The translations under genes were made by a program, and so were the position numbers. A stretch of 64,000 nt of DNA from DAHUYF01 sp035623985 (GTDB taxonomy: Bacteria; Pseudomonadota; Alphaproteobacteria; ATCC43930; CGMCC-115725), in assembly GCA_035623985.1 (NCBI GenBank), contig DASPSJ010000020.1:25184-89183 (forward strand), given 5' to 3'. The notes beneath the pieces were generated by a model, which was given only the letters and a program-made list of their open reading frames with translations, was not told where the DNA came from and did no database searches. How positions within the stretch are numbered: position 1 is the first letter of the stretch; each line of letters starts with the position of its first letter. This document shows positions 41,151-51,082 of the stretch, in pieces.

Positions 41151-41542
41151 GGCGCCTCCCACCGGCGCCGGCATCCGGACTTGGGTGTCCGGCAGCCGAC
41201 ACGGCGGCGTAATGTGCCCCATCGAGCGGCTATCCGCAACACCCGTCGGCGCCGTTCCAGGCATGTCGAAAGAGCCGCCGGGCGTGCCCTCCGACCGTCG
41301 CAAAACCCTTCGTTTTCTATGGTCTTAGCGAAAGCCGCTGACATCATCGGGAAGCAGCGGCAAGCCGCTCGGTCCCGCCGCGCGCGCCGCGGCGCCACGG
41401 TCGCGGTCGAAGGCTCGGAAAAGCAAGGAACATGGGGATAACCGCGGCGAAAGCGCATGCGGCACCATGACATCGGCGGCGCGCGTGGTATGGTTTTGCG
41501 GCGGTTGCCATCTATGAGTGCGGCGCCGTTGGGGGAAGGATC
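41151..41542. other. Intergenic region without a convincing gene
   Basis: Frames here are shadows with poor codon character on both strands. The sequence is G+C-rich, with an A+T-richer patch near 41310-41330. It must hold the promoter of the small minus-strand gene and of the SPOR gene, but no clear hexamers were found. Confidence 0.5.
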
Positions 41543-42532
41543 ATGACCCGGCGCTGGTTTCGGCGGGAAGCGCGGTTTTTCGCCAAAAGTCGGTCGGCTT
41601 GGTCGCGTGCCGCCGGCATGCTGCTCTTGACCCTGTCGCTTGGGGTTGCCGGCTTCGGCATCGCCACGGCGATCTATCTCGAGCGGCCGCAACCCCCGCC
41701 GACGACCGCCCCGGCGCAGGTCGCCGCCGCCCTGCCCATGCCGGCGCACGATCCTCTCGCCGCCGCCGCGGCCATGCCGAGCCGAACGGAAATGCCGCCC
41801 ACGGCCGCGAGCTTGCCGGCGATCGAGCCGCAGGCTGGCCCGCCGGTGCAAGAAGCAGCGTTCGAGCCGCAGGCCGGCCCACCGGTGCAAGAAGCGGCGC
41901 TCGAGCCGCCGCCCGCGACGCCTGCCGCTCCGCCGCCGGCCGTCCTCTTCGCGCCGTCCTCGCCGCTCGCGGCTGAACCGGCGGGGTCTTACTGGGTCGA
42001 ATACGGCGTCTTTGCCGGCAAAGCCGCCGCCCTTCGCCTGCAAGCGGCGCTGGACCGGCACGGCTTGGCGGCGGTCATCGTCGAGACCCACGGGCAGGAC
42101 CACCGGAAGCTGCTGCGCGTCCGCTCGGCGCCGCTCGCCGATCCTGCCGCCACCCATGCCGCCGTCGACACGGCGCGCCGCGCTTTGCGCATTGCCGCCC
42201 TCCTCCATCGCGACGCCACCGCCGCGGCGCCGCAATTTCGCGTGCAGTTCGCCGCCTTTGCCCAGCTCCGGCAGGCGGCGCAGTTGAGCCGCGACCTCGC
42301 CGAAAGCGGCATTGCGGCAACCGTATCCAAGGTGCAAAGAGCGAGCGGCAAGGCCTTCTATCTTGTGCGGTCCATGCCGATGCCGGACCGCGCGCAAGCG
42401 CTGGCGCTGGGCGAGCGCGGGCGGCCGCTGGCAAAGACGGGGTTCCTGATCGAGCGTTCGCCGCTCCATGCCGGCATCGCGCCTCAGGCGGCGGTGCCTC
42501 CGCCGCTGCATCGCCTGACGGAGCAGCGCTAG
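41543..42532 (+). CDS. Membrane-anchored SPOR-repeat protein
   Basis: The 329-aa protein has a basic N-terminus, one membrane helix (AGMLLLTLSLGVAGFGIATA, about 25-45), a long Pro/Ala/Glu linker with a near-perfect repeat of EPQAGPPVQEAA (about 95-118), and two SPOR-like modules: YWVEYGVFAGKAAALRLQAA with the following strand KLLRVRSAPL, and QFRVQFAAFAQLRQAAQLSR with AFYLVRSMPM. SPOR domains bind denuded septal peptidoglycan, so the protein likely sits in the inner membrane and reaches into the cell wall at division. GGGGGAAGG lies before the ATG. Confidence 0.85.
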   Translation: MTRRWFRREARFFAKSRSAWSRAAGMLLLTLSLGVAGFGIATAIYLERPQPPPTTAPAQVAAALPMPAHDPLAAAAAMPSRTEMPPTAASLPAIEPQAGPPVQEAAFEPQAGPPVQEAALEPPPATPAAPPPAVLFAPSSPLAAEPAGSYWVEYGVFAGKAAALRLQAALDRHGLAAVIVETHGQDHRKLLRVRSAPLADPAATHAAVDTARRALRIAALLHRDATAAAPQFRVQFAAFAQLRQAAQLSRDLAESGIAATVSKVQRASGKAFYLVRSMPMPDRAQALALGERGRPLAKTGFLIERSPLHAGIAPQAAVPPPLHRLTEQR

Positions 42533-42609
42533 AAATCCACCCTCCCCGGCCACCTCCACCGCTTTGAATGCGGCGGAGATTTTTATAATTTGGCCGGCCG
42601 GAGAGCCGC

Positions 42610-43287
42610 ATGATTCTGACGCCGATCGATTCCGACCGCCTGCCCGAGCTGCTGGCGCGCTTTGCCGAGGGATTGGGCGGCGGCGCGGCGCGCGCGGTGC
42701 TCGGCCGCATCGCGCGGCCCGGCAGCGCCGAGCGCGCGCAAGGCGCGCTGGCCGCGACGCATCACGGCGCGGCGCTGGAGGTGCTGGCGCGGCTCGCCAT
42801 GGCGGCGCGGCCGGGCAGCCCGCAGGAGGATTTTAGCTGGGACGGCCGGGCGGCGCGCGCCGACACCGAGGCCTATGTGCTGCTGCACGAGGCGGCGCAT
42901 TACCAGCTCGCTTCGCCCGAGCGGCGCCGGCGCATCGATTTCGGCCTTGGCCCCGGCCCCGAGACCGGCAACCGCGCGGCGGCGGCGGCGGCGGCTTCTC
43001 TCCATGGCCTCGCCGTCGAGCAAGAGGAAGCGATGGCCTCGCTGCTCGGCATCCTTTGGGAGGCGGAGCTCGGCCATCCCGCGCTCGCCTCCTTCCTGGA
43101 CCAGAACTGGCTCGAAGGCGCGGCGCGGCCGGCCGCCGCCGATCATTTCCGCCGCACGCTGGCGGCGCTCGGCGCCGGCGGCTTCATCACCCGCTCGGGC
43201 CGGCCGCTGCTGACCTGCCGCAGCGCGCCGGATGGCGAGGACGCGCGCCCCTACTCCTTCACCGCGCCGGTGAGGCTCGAGACGTAG
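42610..43287 (+). CDS. HExxH-motif protein, EF-P-hydroxylase (EpmC)-like
   Basis: The 225-aa protein contains HEAAHYQLASPERRRRIDFG with a HExxH motif (about residues 94-98), a run of Ala, and then ASLHGLAVEQEEAMASLLGI and HPALASFLDQNWLEGAARPA. The HEAAHW/Y-x-(I/L) pattern followed by a VEQEEAM-type helix resembles the EpmC family and is also compatible with a small metalloprotease; EpmC hydroxylates elongation factor P after lysylation. No epmA/B or efp gene is in the window. The last 37 bases overlap the end of the ABC permease gene tail to tail. Confidence 0.6.
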   Translation: MILTPIDSDRLPELLARFAEGLGGGAARAVLGRIARPGSAERAQGALAATHHGAALEVLARLAMAARPGSPQEDFSWDGRAARADTEAYVLLHEAAHYQLASPERRRRIDFGLGPGPETGNRAAAAAAASLHGLAVEQEEAMASLLGILWEAELGHPALASFLDQNWLEGAARPAAADHFRRTLAALGAGGFITRSGRPLLTCRSAPDGEDARPYSFTAPVRLET

Positions 43288-44120
43288 TGCTCGACGAAGA
43301 AGGAGTAGAGGATCACCACCGGCAGCGAGCCCAGCAGCGCCGCCGCCATGAGCGAGCCCCAGTGATAGACGTCGCCTTCCACCAGCTCGGTGATCGCGCC
43401 CACCGGAATCGTCTTGTTCTCCGAGGAGGATATGAAGGTGAGCGCGTAGATGAACTCGTTCCAGGAGAGCGTGAAGGCGAAGATGCCGGCCGAGATCAGG
43501 CCGGGCACGGCCAGCGGCAGGGTGATCTTCAGCAGGATCTGCAAGCGCGAGGCGCCGTCGATCAGGGCGCATTCCTCGAGCTCGTAGGGGATGGTGCGGA
43601 AATAGCCCATCAGCAGCCAGGTGCAGAACGGCACCAGGAAGGTGGGATAGGTCAGGATCAGCGCCCAGTCGCTGTCGAACATGCCGAGCTGGAACACCAT
43701 CGTCGCCAGCGGGATGAAGAGGATGCTGGGCGGCACGAGATAGGCCAGGAAAATGGCGAGCCCGACATAGTGCGAGCCGCGGTAGCGCAGCCGCTCGATG
43801 GCATAGGCGGCCGAGACCGAGCAGAACAGCGAGAGCGCGGTCGAGCTCACCGAGATGACCATGGTGTTGAGCATCCAATCGGGATAGCTCGTCTCGAACA
43901 GCAGCTTCTTGATGTGCTCCAGGGTCGGATGCGCCACCCAGAAAGGATTGTACTTCGCGTAATCGTAAAGCTCGGCATCCGGCTTGAAGGTCGTCGTCGC
44001 CATCCAATAGAACGGGAAAAGCAGCACGAAGAGCATGATCGCGAGCGGCAGATAGACCGTCACCAGCCGGCGCGGCAGCGACGACAGGTAGTCCATTCCT
44101 TCCGGCTGCGCCGCCGCCAT
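43251..44120 (-). CDS. Carbohydrate ABC transporter permease (MalG/UgpE-type)
   Basis: The 289-aa permease has six membrane helices and the EAA loop EECALIDGASRLQILLKITL with its coupling glycine. The N-terminus MAAAQPEGMDYLSSLPRRLV is cytoplasmic. The ATG overlaps the stop of the partner permease by one base within ATGA. It ends opposite the HExxH gene. With the other permease it forms the membrane channel of a CUT1-type sugar importer. The frame reaches further upstream, but 44120 is the start with normal coupling. Confidence 0.92.
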   Translation of the reverse strand: MAAAQPEGMDYLSSLPRRLVTVYLPLAIMLFVLLFPFYWMATTTFKPDAELYDYAKYNPFWVAHPTLEHIKKLLFETSYPDWMLNTMVISVSSTALSLFCSVSAAYAIERLRYRGSHYVGLAIFLAYLVPPSILFIPLATMVFQLGMFDSDWALILTYPTFLVPFCTWLLMGYFRTIPYELEECALIDGASRLQILLKITLPLAVPGLISAGIFAFTLSWNEFIYALTFISSSENKTIPVGAITELVEGDVYHWGSLMAAALLGSLPVVILYSFFVEHYVSSLTGAVKE

Positions 44121-45064
44121 CAGTCGCGTCCTCCCGCCTGCCATTTGCGCCGCTGCAGGCCGAAATAGCTGAACAGGATGGCGGCGAGCAGGAAGGGGAT
44201 CATCGCGTCGGCGATCGCCGCGCCTTCGCCGAGCTGGCCGCCGGTGATGGCGCGCTGGAAGGAGAGCGTCGCCATCAGATGCGTGGCGTTCACCGGCCCG
44301 CCCTTGGTGATGGCGTAGACGAGCTGGAAGTCGGTGAAGGTCATCAGCACCGAGAACGTCATCACCACGGCGATGATCGGCGTCAGCATCGGGAAGGTGA
44401 CGTAGCGGAAGTTCTGCCAGCGGCTGGCGCCGTCGAGCGTCGCCGCCTCGTAGAGCGAGGGCGGAATGGTCTGCAGCCCCGCCAGCAAGGTGATCGCCAC
44501 GAAAGGGATGCCGCGCCAGATATTGGCGGCGATCAGCGACCAGCGCGCGTTCCAGGGCTCGCCGAGGAAGTCAATATAGCGGTGGATGAGGCCGAGCTTC
44601 ACCAGCACCCAGGAGATGATCGAGAATTGCGAATCATAGAGCCACCAGAAGGCGATCGCCGACAGCACCGTCGGCACGACGAAGGGCAGCAGCACCACGG
44701 CGCGCAGGATCGCCTTGAACGGCAGCCGGTGGTTGAGCAGCAGCGCCAGATAGAGGCCGAGGCCGAATTTCACCGCGCTCGCCACGACCGTGTAGAAAAG
44801 GGTGTTGAACACCACGAGCCGGAACACGCTGTCGTCGAGCAGCGAGCGAAAATTGGCGAATCCCACGAAATGCCCGGTGCCGCCGATGCTCCGGTTGGTG
44901 ACGCCCAGCCACAGGCCCAGCCCGAGCGGATAGGTCAGGAAAAGCAGCAGCAGCACCGCCGCCGGCAGCATGAAGACGAAACCCAGAACGCCGCGGCTGT
45001 CGTCGAGGCGCAGCCTGCCGCGCTTGGCCGACGCGCCCAGGGCGGCCTGCATTTGAACGGCCAT
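44120..45064 (-). CDS. Carbohydrate ABC transporter permease (MalF/UgpA-type)
   Basis: The 314-aa permease has six membrane helices and the EAA loop YEAATLDGASRWQNFRYVTF, ending close to the second permease. LLLLFLTYPLGLGLWLGVTN marks the first helix, and the following periplasmic loop is of the short UgpA type. It is preceded by the substrate-binding protein gene after 89 bases. It pairs with the MalG-type protein and the ATPase of the same operon. Confidence 0.92.
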   Translation of the reverse strand: MAVQMQAALGASAKRGRLRLDDSRGVLGFVFMLPAAVLLLLFLTYPLGLGLWLGVTNRSIGGTGHFVGFANFRSLLDDSVFRLVVFNTLFYTVVASAVKFGLGLYLALLLNHRLPFKAILRAVVLLPFVVPTVLSAIAFWWLYDSQFSIISWVLVKLGLIHRYIDFLGEPWNARWSLIAANIWRGIPFVAITLLAGLQTIPPSLYEAATLDGASRWQNFRYVTFPMLTPIIAVVMTFSVLMTFTDFQLVYAITKGGPVNATHLMATLSFQRAITGGQLGEGAAIADAMIPFLLAAILFSYFGLQRRKWQAGGRD

Positions 45065-45153
45065 GGGCGCTCAGCCGCCGACTCGATGAAACACGGATAC
45101 GCCTTTCTCCGGAGCGGCCGCAGGACCGTCGGCGCCGGCGGCCGCCCGACCGC

Positions 45154-46479
45154 TCACGACTGGTAATACCGCTTGGCGCGCTCGGCCGCGCGCTCGACCG
45201 CCTCCTTGGGGGTGCGCGAGCCGGTGACGGCCTCGGCGACCATATCGACCAGGACGAAATCGCCCATCACCGCCGCCGAAGCGGCGCCGAGCGTGCCGGA
45301 GTAGCCGTTGTCGAGCGCGCCCTTGAACACGTCGCGGAAGGGCGTGTTCTTGGGATCGGCCGTCCAGATCGGATTGTCCTCATAGGCCCGGAGCGGCTGG
45401 GTGATGTAGCCGTTCGAGGCCTGCTGCCACGGCTCGTACTGCTCCTTCTCCCACATGAAGCGGAGATATTCCTTCACCGCGCCGGGGTATTTGGAGAATT
45501 TGAACACATAGGCCTGCAGCATGAGATGCTGCTCCGTCGGCCGGCCCACCGGGCCGATCGGCCAATGCCCGGCGTGATCCATGTCCTTGGCGATCGCCAA
45601 CTGCGCCTCGTCCTTGGAGGTCTTGGCCACGGTATAGATCGAGATGCCGTTGCCGGTGAGGCTGATCTCTCCGGCGAGGAAGGCCTTGTTGTTGCTGGGA
45701 TCCTGCCAGGACAGCGTGCCCGGGATGAAGGTCTCGTAAAGCTGCTTGCCGTATTCCAGCGCGGCGATGGTCTCGGGCGAGTTGATCACCACGTTGTTGT
45801 TGTCGTCGACCATCTTGCCACCATGCGACCACACCAGCCAATGCGTCCAGGCGTTGGCGTCGCCCGTGGCGTGGCCGAGCGCGAAACCGGGGGGTGTGCC
45901 GTTCTTCGCGAGGGCTTGGCAGAGCTTGAGAAAATCCGCCGTGGTCGTCGGGAACTCCTCGAACCCCGCCTTCTTCACATGGCTGATGCGATAGTTGAGG
46001 CAGGCGCCCGGCCCCCCCTGCGGCAGCGCGATCCATCTCTTGTCGCGCGTGCCGTAGCGCCGGCAGACGTCGTACCAGCCGCCGTATTTGGCGCCGAGAT
46101 AGTCGGCGAGATCGGTCAGGTCCACCAGCTTGTCCGGGAATTTGTGCGGGTCGTCGAGGGTGCCGATGATGAGATCGGGACCGGCGCCGACATTGGCGGC
46201 GACCGCCGCCTTCGGACGGATGTCCTCCCAGCTCTCGGTATCGACGCGCACCGGGATGCCGGTCTGCTGCGTGAATTTCTTCGTCGTCTCCATCCAATTG
46301 TCGATGTCGCCCTGGACGAACTGCTTCCAGCGCAGCACGCGCAGCGTCGCGTCCTTTTCCGCCTGGCCCTTCCAGACCGGCTCGGCCCGGGCCGCCTCCG
46401 GGGACATCAGGCCCGTCCCCGCCACCGCGGTCACCGCGGCGCCGGCCTTCAGGAGATCTCGTCTGCTGATGTCTGTCAT
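45154..46479 (-). CDS. Carbohydrate ABC transporter substrate-binding protein, Tat-exported
   Basis: The 441-aa protein carries a twin-arginine signal (ISRRDLLKAGAAVTAVAGTG, cleaved after about residue 32) and the family 1 extracellular solute-binding fold with GPDLIIGTLDDPHKFPDKLV, CRRYGTRDKRWIALPQGGPG and a C-terminal LRFMWEKEQYEPWQQASNGY. Tat export implies folding before secretion, common among alphaproteobacterial sugar-binding proteins. It stands between the ATPase and the permeases of the importer. The sugar is unknown, but a sugar-acid dehydratase gene heads the operon. Confidence 0.9.
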   Translation of the reverse strand: MTDISRRDLLKAGAAVTAVAGTGLMSPEAARAEPVWKGQAEKDATLRVLRWKQFVQGDIDNWMETTKKFTQQTGIPVRVDTESWEDIRPKAAVAANVGAGPDLIIGTLDDPHKFPDKLVDLTDLADYLGAKYGGWYDVCRRYGTRDKRWIALPQGGPGACLNYRISHVKKAGFEEFPTTTADFLKLCQALAKNGTPPGFALGHATGDANAWTHWLVWSHGGKMVDDNNNVVINSPETIAALEYGKQLYETFIPGTLSWQDPSNNKAFLAGEISLTGNGISIYTVAKTSKDEAQLAIAKDMDHAGHWPIGPVGRPTEQHLMLQAYVFKFSKYPGAVKEYLRFMWEKEQYEPWQQASNGYITQPLRAYEDNPIWTADPKNTPFRDVFKGALDNGYSGTLGAASAAVMGDFVLVDMVAEAVTGSRTPKEAVERAAERAKRYYQS

Positions 46480-46527
46480 AAGCTGTCTCTCCCCTAGTGT
46501 CCCGGGATGACTCCCGTATTGTTGGCG

Positions 46528-47598
<1,071 letters not shown>

Positions 47599-47709
47599 CC
47601 CATGGTCTCCTCGCCTCGGGCGGTCTTCAGAGCCGCCCTTGTCCCGGCAGCATGGCGGGCCGGCCGGATATTGCAAGCGCCGCGGCCGCGCCGCCCGCGG
47701 CGCGGTCCG

Positions 47710-49440
47710 TCAATGCGACTCGCGCGCCACGGCCGCGCCGCTCTTGCCGACCAGGAAGTCGAGATCGGCGCCTTGATGCGCCTGCATGACGTGGTCGACA
47801 TAGAGCTTGGCATAGCCTCGGTCATAAGCGTTGGAAGCCGGCTTCCACGCCTGCCGGCGCTTTGCCATCTCCGCCTCGGCGATGTCGAGCGTGAGGCGCC
47901 GCTTCTCGACGTCGAGCTCGATCACGTCGCCGTCGCGCACCAGCGCCAGCGGCCCGCCCTGCGCCGCCTCGGGCGAGACGTGCAGCACCACCGTGCCGTA
48001 GGCAGTGCCGCTCATGCGCGCATCGGAGATGCGCACGAGGTCGGTGACGCCCCGCTTCAGCAGCTTTTGCGGGATCGGCATGTTGCCGACCTCGGGGAAG
48101 CCGGGATAGCCCTTGGGCCCGGCGCCCTTCAGCACCATCACCGAGCTCTCGTCGACGGCGAGATCGGGCGCGTCGACGCGCTCCTTGAAATGCTCGATGT
48201 TCTCGAACACCACGGCGCGGCCGCGATGCTTCATCAGCTTCGGCGTCGCCGCCGAGGGCTTGAGCACGGCGCCGTCGGGACAGAGATTGCCGCGCAGCAC
48301 GGCGATGCCGGCCTGCGGCTTGAACGGCGATTTGAGCGTGGCGATGACCTCGCGGTTGTAGCAGGGCGCCTCGGCGGTGTTCTCACCCATGCTGCGGCCG
48401 TTGACGGTGAGCGCGTCGCGATGGACGAGATCGCCGAGCTCGCGGATCACCGCCGGCAGGCCGCCGGCGTAATAGAAATCCTCCATCAGGAACCGGCCCG
48501 ACGGCATGAGATTGACCAGCAGCGGGACGTCGTGCCCGAGCCTGTCCCAATCCTCGAGCTTGAGCTCGACGCCGACGCGGCCGGCGAGCGCCAGCAGATG
48601 CACCACCGCGTTGGTCGAGCCGCCGATCGCGCCGTTGATGCGGATGGCGTTCTCGAAGGCCTTGCGCGTCAGCACCTTCGACATGCGGAGATCCTCGCGC
48701 ACCATCTCGACGATGCGCCGGCCGGCCATGTGCGCCAGCACATAGCGGCGGCTGTCGGCGGCGGGGATGGCGGCGTTGGTCGGCAGCCCCATGCCGAGCG
48801 CCTCCACCATGCTCGCCATGGTGGAGGCCGTGCCCATGGTCATGCAGTGCCCGGCCGAGCGCGACATGCACGCCTCGGCGTCCATGAAATCGGCCAGCGA
48901 CATCTTGCCGGCGCGGACGTCCTCGCTCATCGACCAGACATTGGTGCCGGAGCCGATGTCGGCGCCGCGGAACTTGCCGTTGAGCATCGGCCCGCCGGAG
49001 ACGACGATGGCCGGCAGGTCGCAGCTCGCCGCCCCCATCATCAGCGCCGGCGTCGTCTTGTCGCAGCCGGTGAGCAGCACGACCCCGTCGAGCGGGTTGG
49101 CGCGGATCGATTCCTCCACGTCCATGCTGACGAGGTTGCGGAACAGCATGGTGGTGGGGCGCATCAGGGTCTCGCCCAGGCTCATCACCGGAAATTCGAC
49201 GGGAAAGCCGCCCATTTCGTAGACGCCGCGCTTCACATGCTCGGCGATGCGGCGGAAATGCGCGTTGCAGGGCGTGAGCTCGGACCAGGTGTTGCAGATG
49301 CCGATCACCGGCCTGCCGTCGAAGAGATGGGACGGCAGGCCCTGGTTGCGCATCCACGAGCGATGCGCAAAGCCGTCGCGATCGGCATGGCCGAACCAAT
49401 GGGTGCTGCGCAAGGGCCTTTTCCCGGCATCGTCCGGCAT
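47710..49440 (-). CDS. IlvD/Edd-family dehydratase, probable sugar-acid dehydratase
   Basis: The 576-aa protein has the three cysteines expected to hold the Fe-S cluster: ICNTWSELTPCNAHFRR, LLTGCDKTTPALMMGAASCD and SAGHCMTMGTASTMASMVEA, and the C-terminal ISDARMSGTAYGTVVLHVSP. Both branched-chain dihydroxy-acid dehydratase (IlvD) and sugar-acid dehydratases (arabinonate, xylonate, gluconate) share this fold. The setting, a sugar ABC importer with a divergent SDR, favours a sugar-acid dehydratase that makes a 2-keto-3-deoxy acid. The exact sugar acid cannot be told from the sequence. Confidence 0.88.
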   Translation of the reverse strand: MPDDAGKRPLRSTHWFGHADRDGFAHRSWMRNQGLPSHLFDGRPVIGICNTWSELTPCNAHFRRIAEHVKRGVYEMGGFPVEFPVMSLGETLMRPTTMLFRNLVSMDVEESIRANPLDGVVLLTGCDKTTPALMMGAASCDLPAIVVSGGPMLNGKFRGADIGSGTNVWSMSEDVRAGKMSLADFMDAEACMSRSAGHCMTMGTASTMASMVEALGMGLPTNAAIPAADSRRYVLAHMAGRRIVEMVREDLRMSKVLTRKAFENAIRINGAIGGSTNAVVHLLALAGRVGVELKLEDWDRLGHDVPLLVNLMPSGRFLMEDFYYAGGLPAVIRELGDLVHRDALTVNGRSMGENTAEAPCYNREVIATLKSPFKPQAGIAVLRGNLCPDGAVLKPSAATPKLMKHRGRAVVFENIEHFKERVDAPDLAVDESSVMVLKGAGPKGYPGFPEVGNMPIPQKLLKRGVTDLVRISDARMSGTAYGTVVLHVSPEAAQGGPLALVRDGDVIELDVEKRRLTLDIAEAEMAKRRQAWKPASNAYDRGYAKLYVDHVMQAHQGADLDFLVGKSGAAVARESH

Positions 49441-49564
49441 GGTTTCCTCCGTGATCGCGGATCGCGGGTTGACGGCGGGAGGATCGCCTTGTCGAATGTC
49501 CCGCCGCGGCGCGTTGCTTCATCTTACAAAGCCCGGCGCGGCGGCCACAAGCGAGGGAGGAGAG

Positions 49565-50302
49565 ATGAACCGGATCGATCTCGGGAACCGCGTCGCGGTG
49601 ATCACCGGCGGCGCCCGCGGCATCGGCTATGCCTGCGCCGAGCGCTTCCTCACCTGCGGCGCGCGATCGGCGCTGTGGGATCTCGACGGCGCCGCGGCCG
49701 CGGCGGCGCGGCTCGAGGGCGCCATCGGCTGCGCCGTTGACGTCACCGACGAGCGCTCGGTCGCCGCGGCGCTGGCGGAAACCGAGCGCCGCCTCGGGCC
49801 CGTCGACATCCTGGTCGCGAGCGCCGGCATCACCGGCCCCAACGCCACCGTGGCGCAATACGCCGCCGAGGACTGGCGCAAGGTGATCGACGTCGATCTC
49901 ACCGGCGTCTTCCTCTGCTGCCGCGCGGTGGTGCCGGGCATGCAGCAGCGCGATTACGGCCGCATCGTCGCCATCGCCTCGATCGCCGGCAAGGAAGGCA
50001 ATCCCAACGCCTCGGCCTATTCCGCCGCCAAGGCCGGCGTGATCGCGCTGACGAAGTCGCTGGGCAAGGAGTTGGCCCGCACCGGCATCCGCGTCAATTG
50101 CGTCACCCCCGCCGCGGTCAGGACGGAGCTGTTCGCGCAGATGACGCCGCAGCACATCGACTACATGCTGTCCAAGATTCCGCTGGGCCGCTTCGGCACG
50201 GTCGAGGAGGTCGCGGCGATGGTCGCCTGGCTTTCCTCGGAGGACTGCTCCTTCAGCACCGGCGGCGTCTTCGATCTCTCGGGCGGCCGCGCCACCTATT
50301 GA
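49565..50302 (+). CDS. SDR-family oxidoreductase, divergent from the dehydratase
   Basis: The 245-aa protein has the classical short-chain dehydrogenase layout: NAD(P) motif VITGGARGIGYACAERFLTC (about 11-30), VDILVASAGITGPNATVAQY with the NAG-like SAG, catalytic Ser in IVAIASIAGKEGNPNASAYS, and YSAAKAGVIALTKSLGKEL with the active Tyr/Lys. The Asp in WDLDG after the second strand suggests NAD preference. AGGGAGGAGAG precedes the ATG. It shares a 124-base control region with the dehydratase gene, so it may oxidise the imported sugar in the same pathway. Confidence 0.9.
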   Translation: MNRIDLGNRVAVITGGARGIGYACAERFLTCGARSALWDLDGAAAAAARLEGAIGCAVDVTDERSVAAALAETERRLGPVDILVASAGITGPNATVAQYAAEDWRKVIDVDLTGVFLCCRAVVPGMQQRDYGRIVAIASIAGKEGNPNASAYSAAKAGVIALTKSLGKELARTGIRVNCVTPAAVRTELFAQMTPQHIDYMLSKIPLGRFGTVEEVAAMVAWLSSEDCSFSTGGVFDLSGGRATY

Positions 50303-50354
50303 GCGGCCGAGCGTCGGATTGACGAAACCGCCCGTCGGGCGGAGACTCGGCGCG

Positions 50355-50738
50355 ATGCGCCCTTTTCTCGTTCTCCCGCTCTGCGCGCTCGCCGCCGGCT
50401 GCGCCGCCGCGAGCGCCTATCGCCCGGCGGTCGATCTCGCCGGCGTCGATGCGGCGCGCTACGAGATCGACCTGCACGACTGCAAGAAAGTCGCCGAACG
50501 CGATCGCTACGGGCCGGTGCTGGTCGGCGCGCTGCTCGGCGCCGGCCTGGGCGGCGCCCTGGGCTCCGTCGGCGGCTGGCTGAGCGGCGGCAATGTCGGC
50601 CTCGGCGCAAGCTATGGCGCGCTTTCGGGCCTTGCCGTCGGCACCGCGGCCGGCGCGAGCGGGGTCCAGGAGCCGCCGAACGAGAACCGCTTCGTCGACC
50701 AATGCCTGCGCAACAACGGCTACAAGCTCGCCGATTGA
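50355..50738 (+). CDS. Lipoprotein with glycine-zipper motif
   Basis: The 127-aa protein has a lipobox (LVLPLCALAAGCAAAS, Cys at about residue 16), and its mature part includes a Gly-rich segment LVGALLGAGLGGALGSVGGW followed by GLGASYGALSGLAVGTAAGA, i.e. a glycine-zipper of the kind that inserts into or packs within the membrane. The C-terminal part has two more Cys (HDCKK earlier and DQCLRNNGY). It is probably an outer-membrane lipoprotein of unknown role. An earlier ATG (50319) in the same frame gives a tail of charged residues before the signal and is less likely. Confidence 0.78.
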   Translation: MRPFLVLPLCALAAGCAAASAYRPAVDLAGVDAARYEIDLHDCKKVAERDRYGPVLVGALLGAGLGGALGSVGGWLSGGNVGLGASYGALSGLAVGTAAGASGVQEPPNENRFVDQCLRNNGYKLAD

Positions 50739-51082
50739 TCGCAGCCCGGCGCGGCCGTGGCCGGGAAGCCTGGTGCGGGAGGGGGAAGGAACCAGGAGGC
50801 GTCGCCACCGGCGATGCACTGCTTTACCGGCCATGGCCGCTCGATCACTCTATAATAAGTGTATTCGCTTTATCTTCCTCTCTATCTCGTAGGGGACTTC
50901 ACATTATTGTGCAAAGCAACATCAAAATTGTTGCAATTCGGTCACACAGCCTGGGAATCAAAGAGAAAAATCCACCCGCCGCTTGCATCGCCAAGTGGCT
51001 TTGAAGGATGGTTGCGATGGATTTAAGGATCGGTCGACCGACCGAATTCGACCGAGGATTCACGCAAGGTGGGGTGCAAAAA
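50739..51082. other. A+T-rich intergenic region with candidate operator
   Basis: The stretch from about 50850 to 51000 is much richer in A+T than the neighbours. It holds TATAAT at 50851-50856 without a good upstream partner, and GCAACATCAAAATTGTTGC at 50916-50934, an inverted repeat with 6-bp arms that might be an operator. A CGGTCGACCGACCG block lies at about 51032. It is probably the control region of the outer-membrane gene that follows. No gene was found in it. Confidence 0.45.

Noticed and set aside
50851..50856. TATAAT as a promoter -10 element
   Set aside because: No acceptable -35 element lies 16-18 bases before it, so it is only noted as part of an A+T-rich control region.
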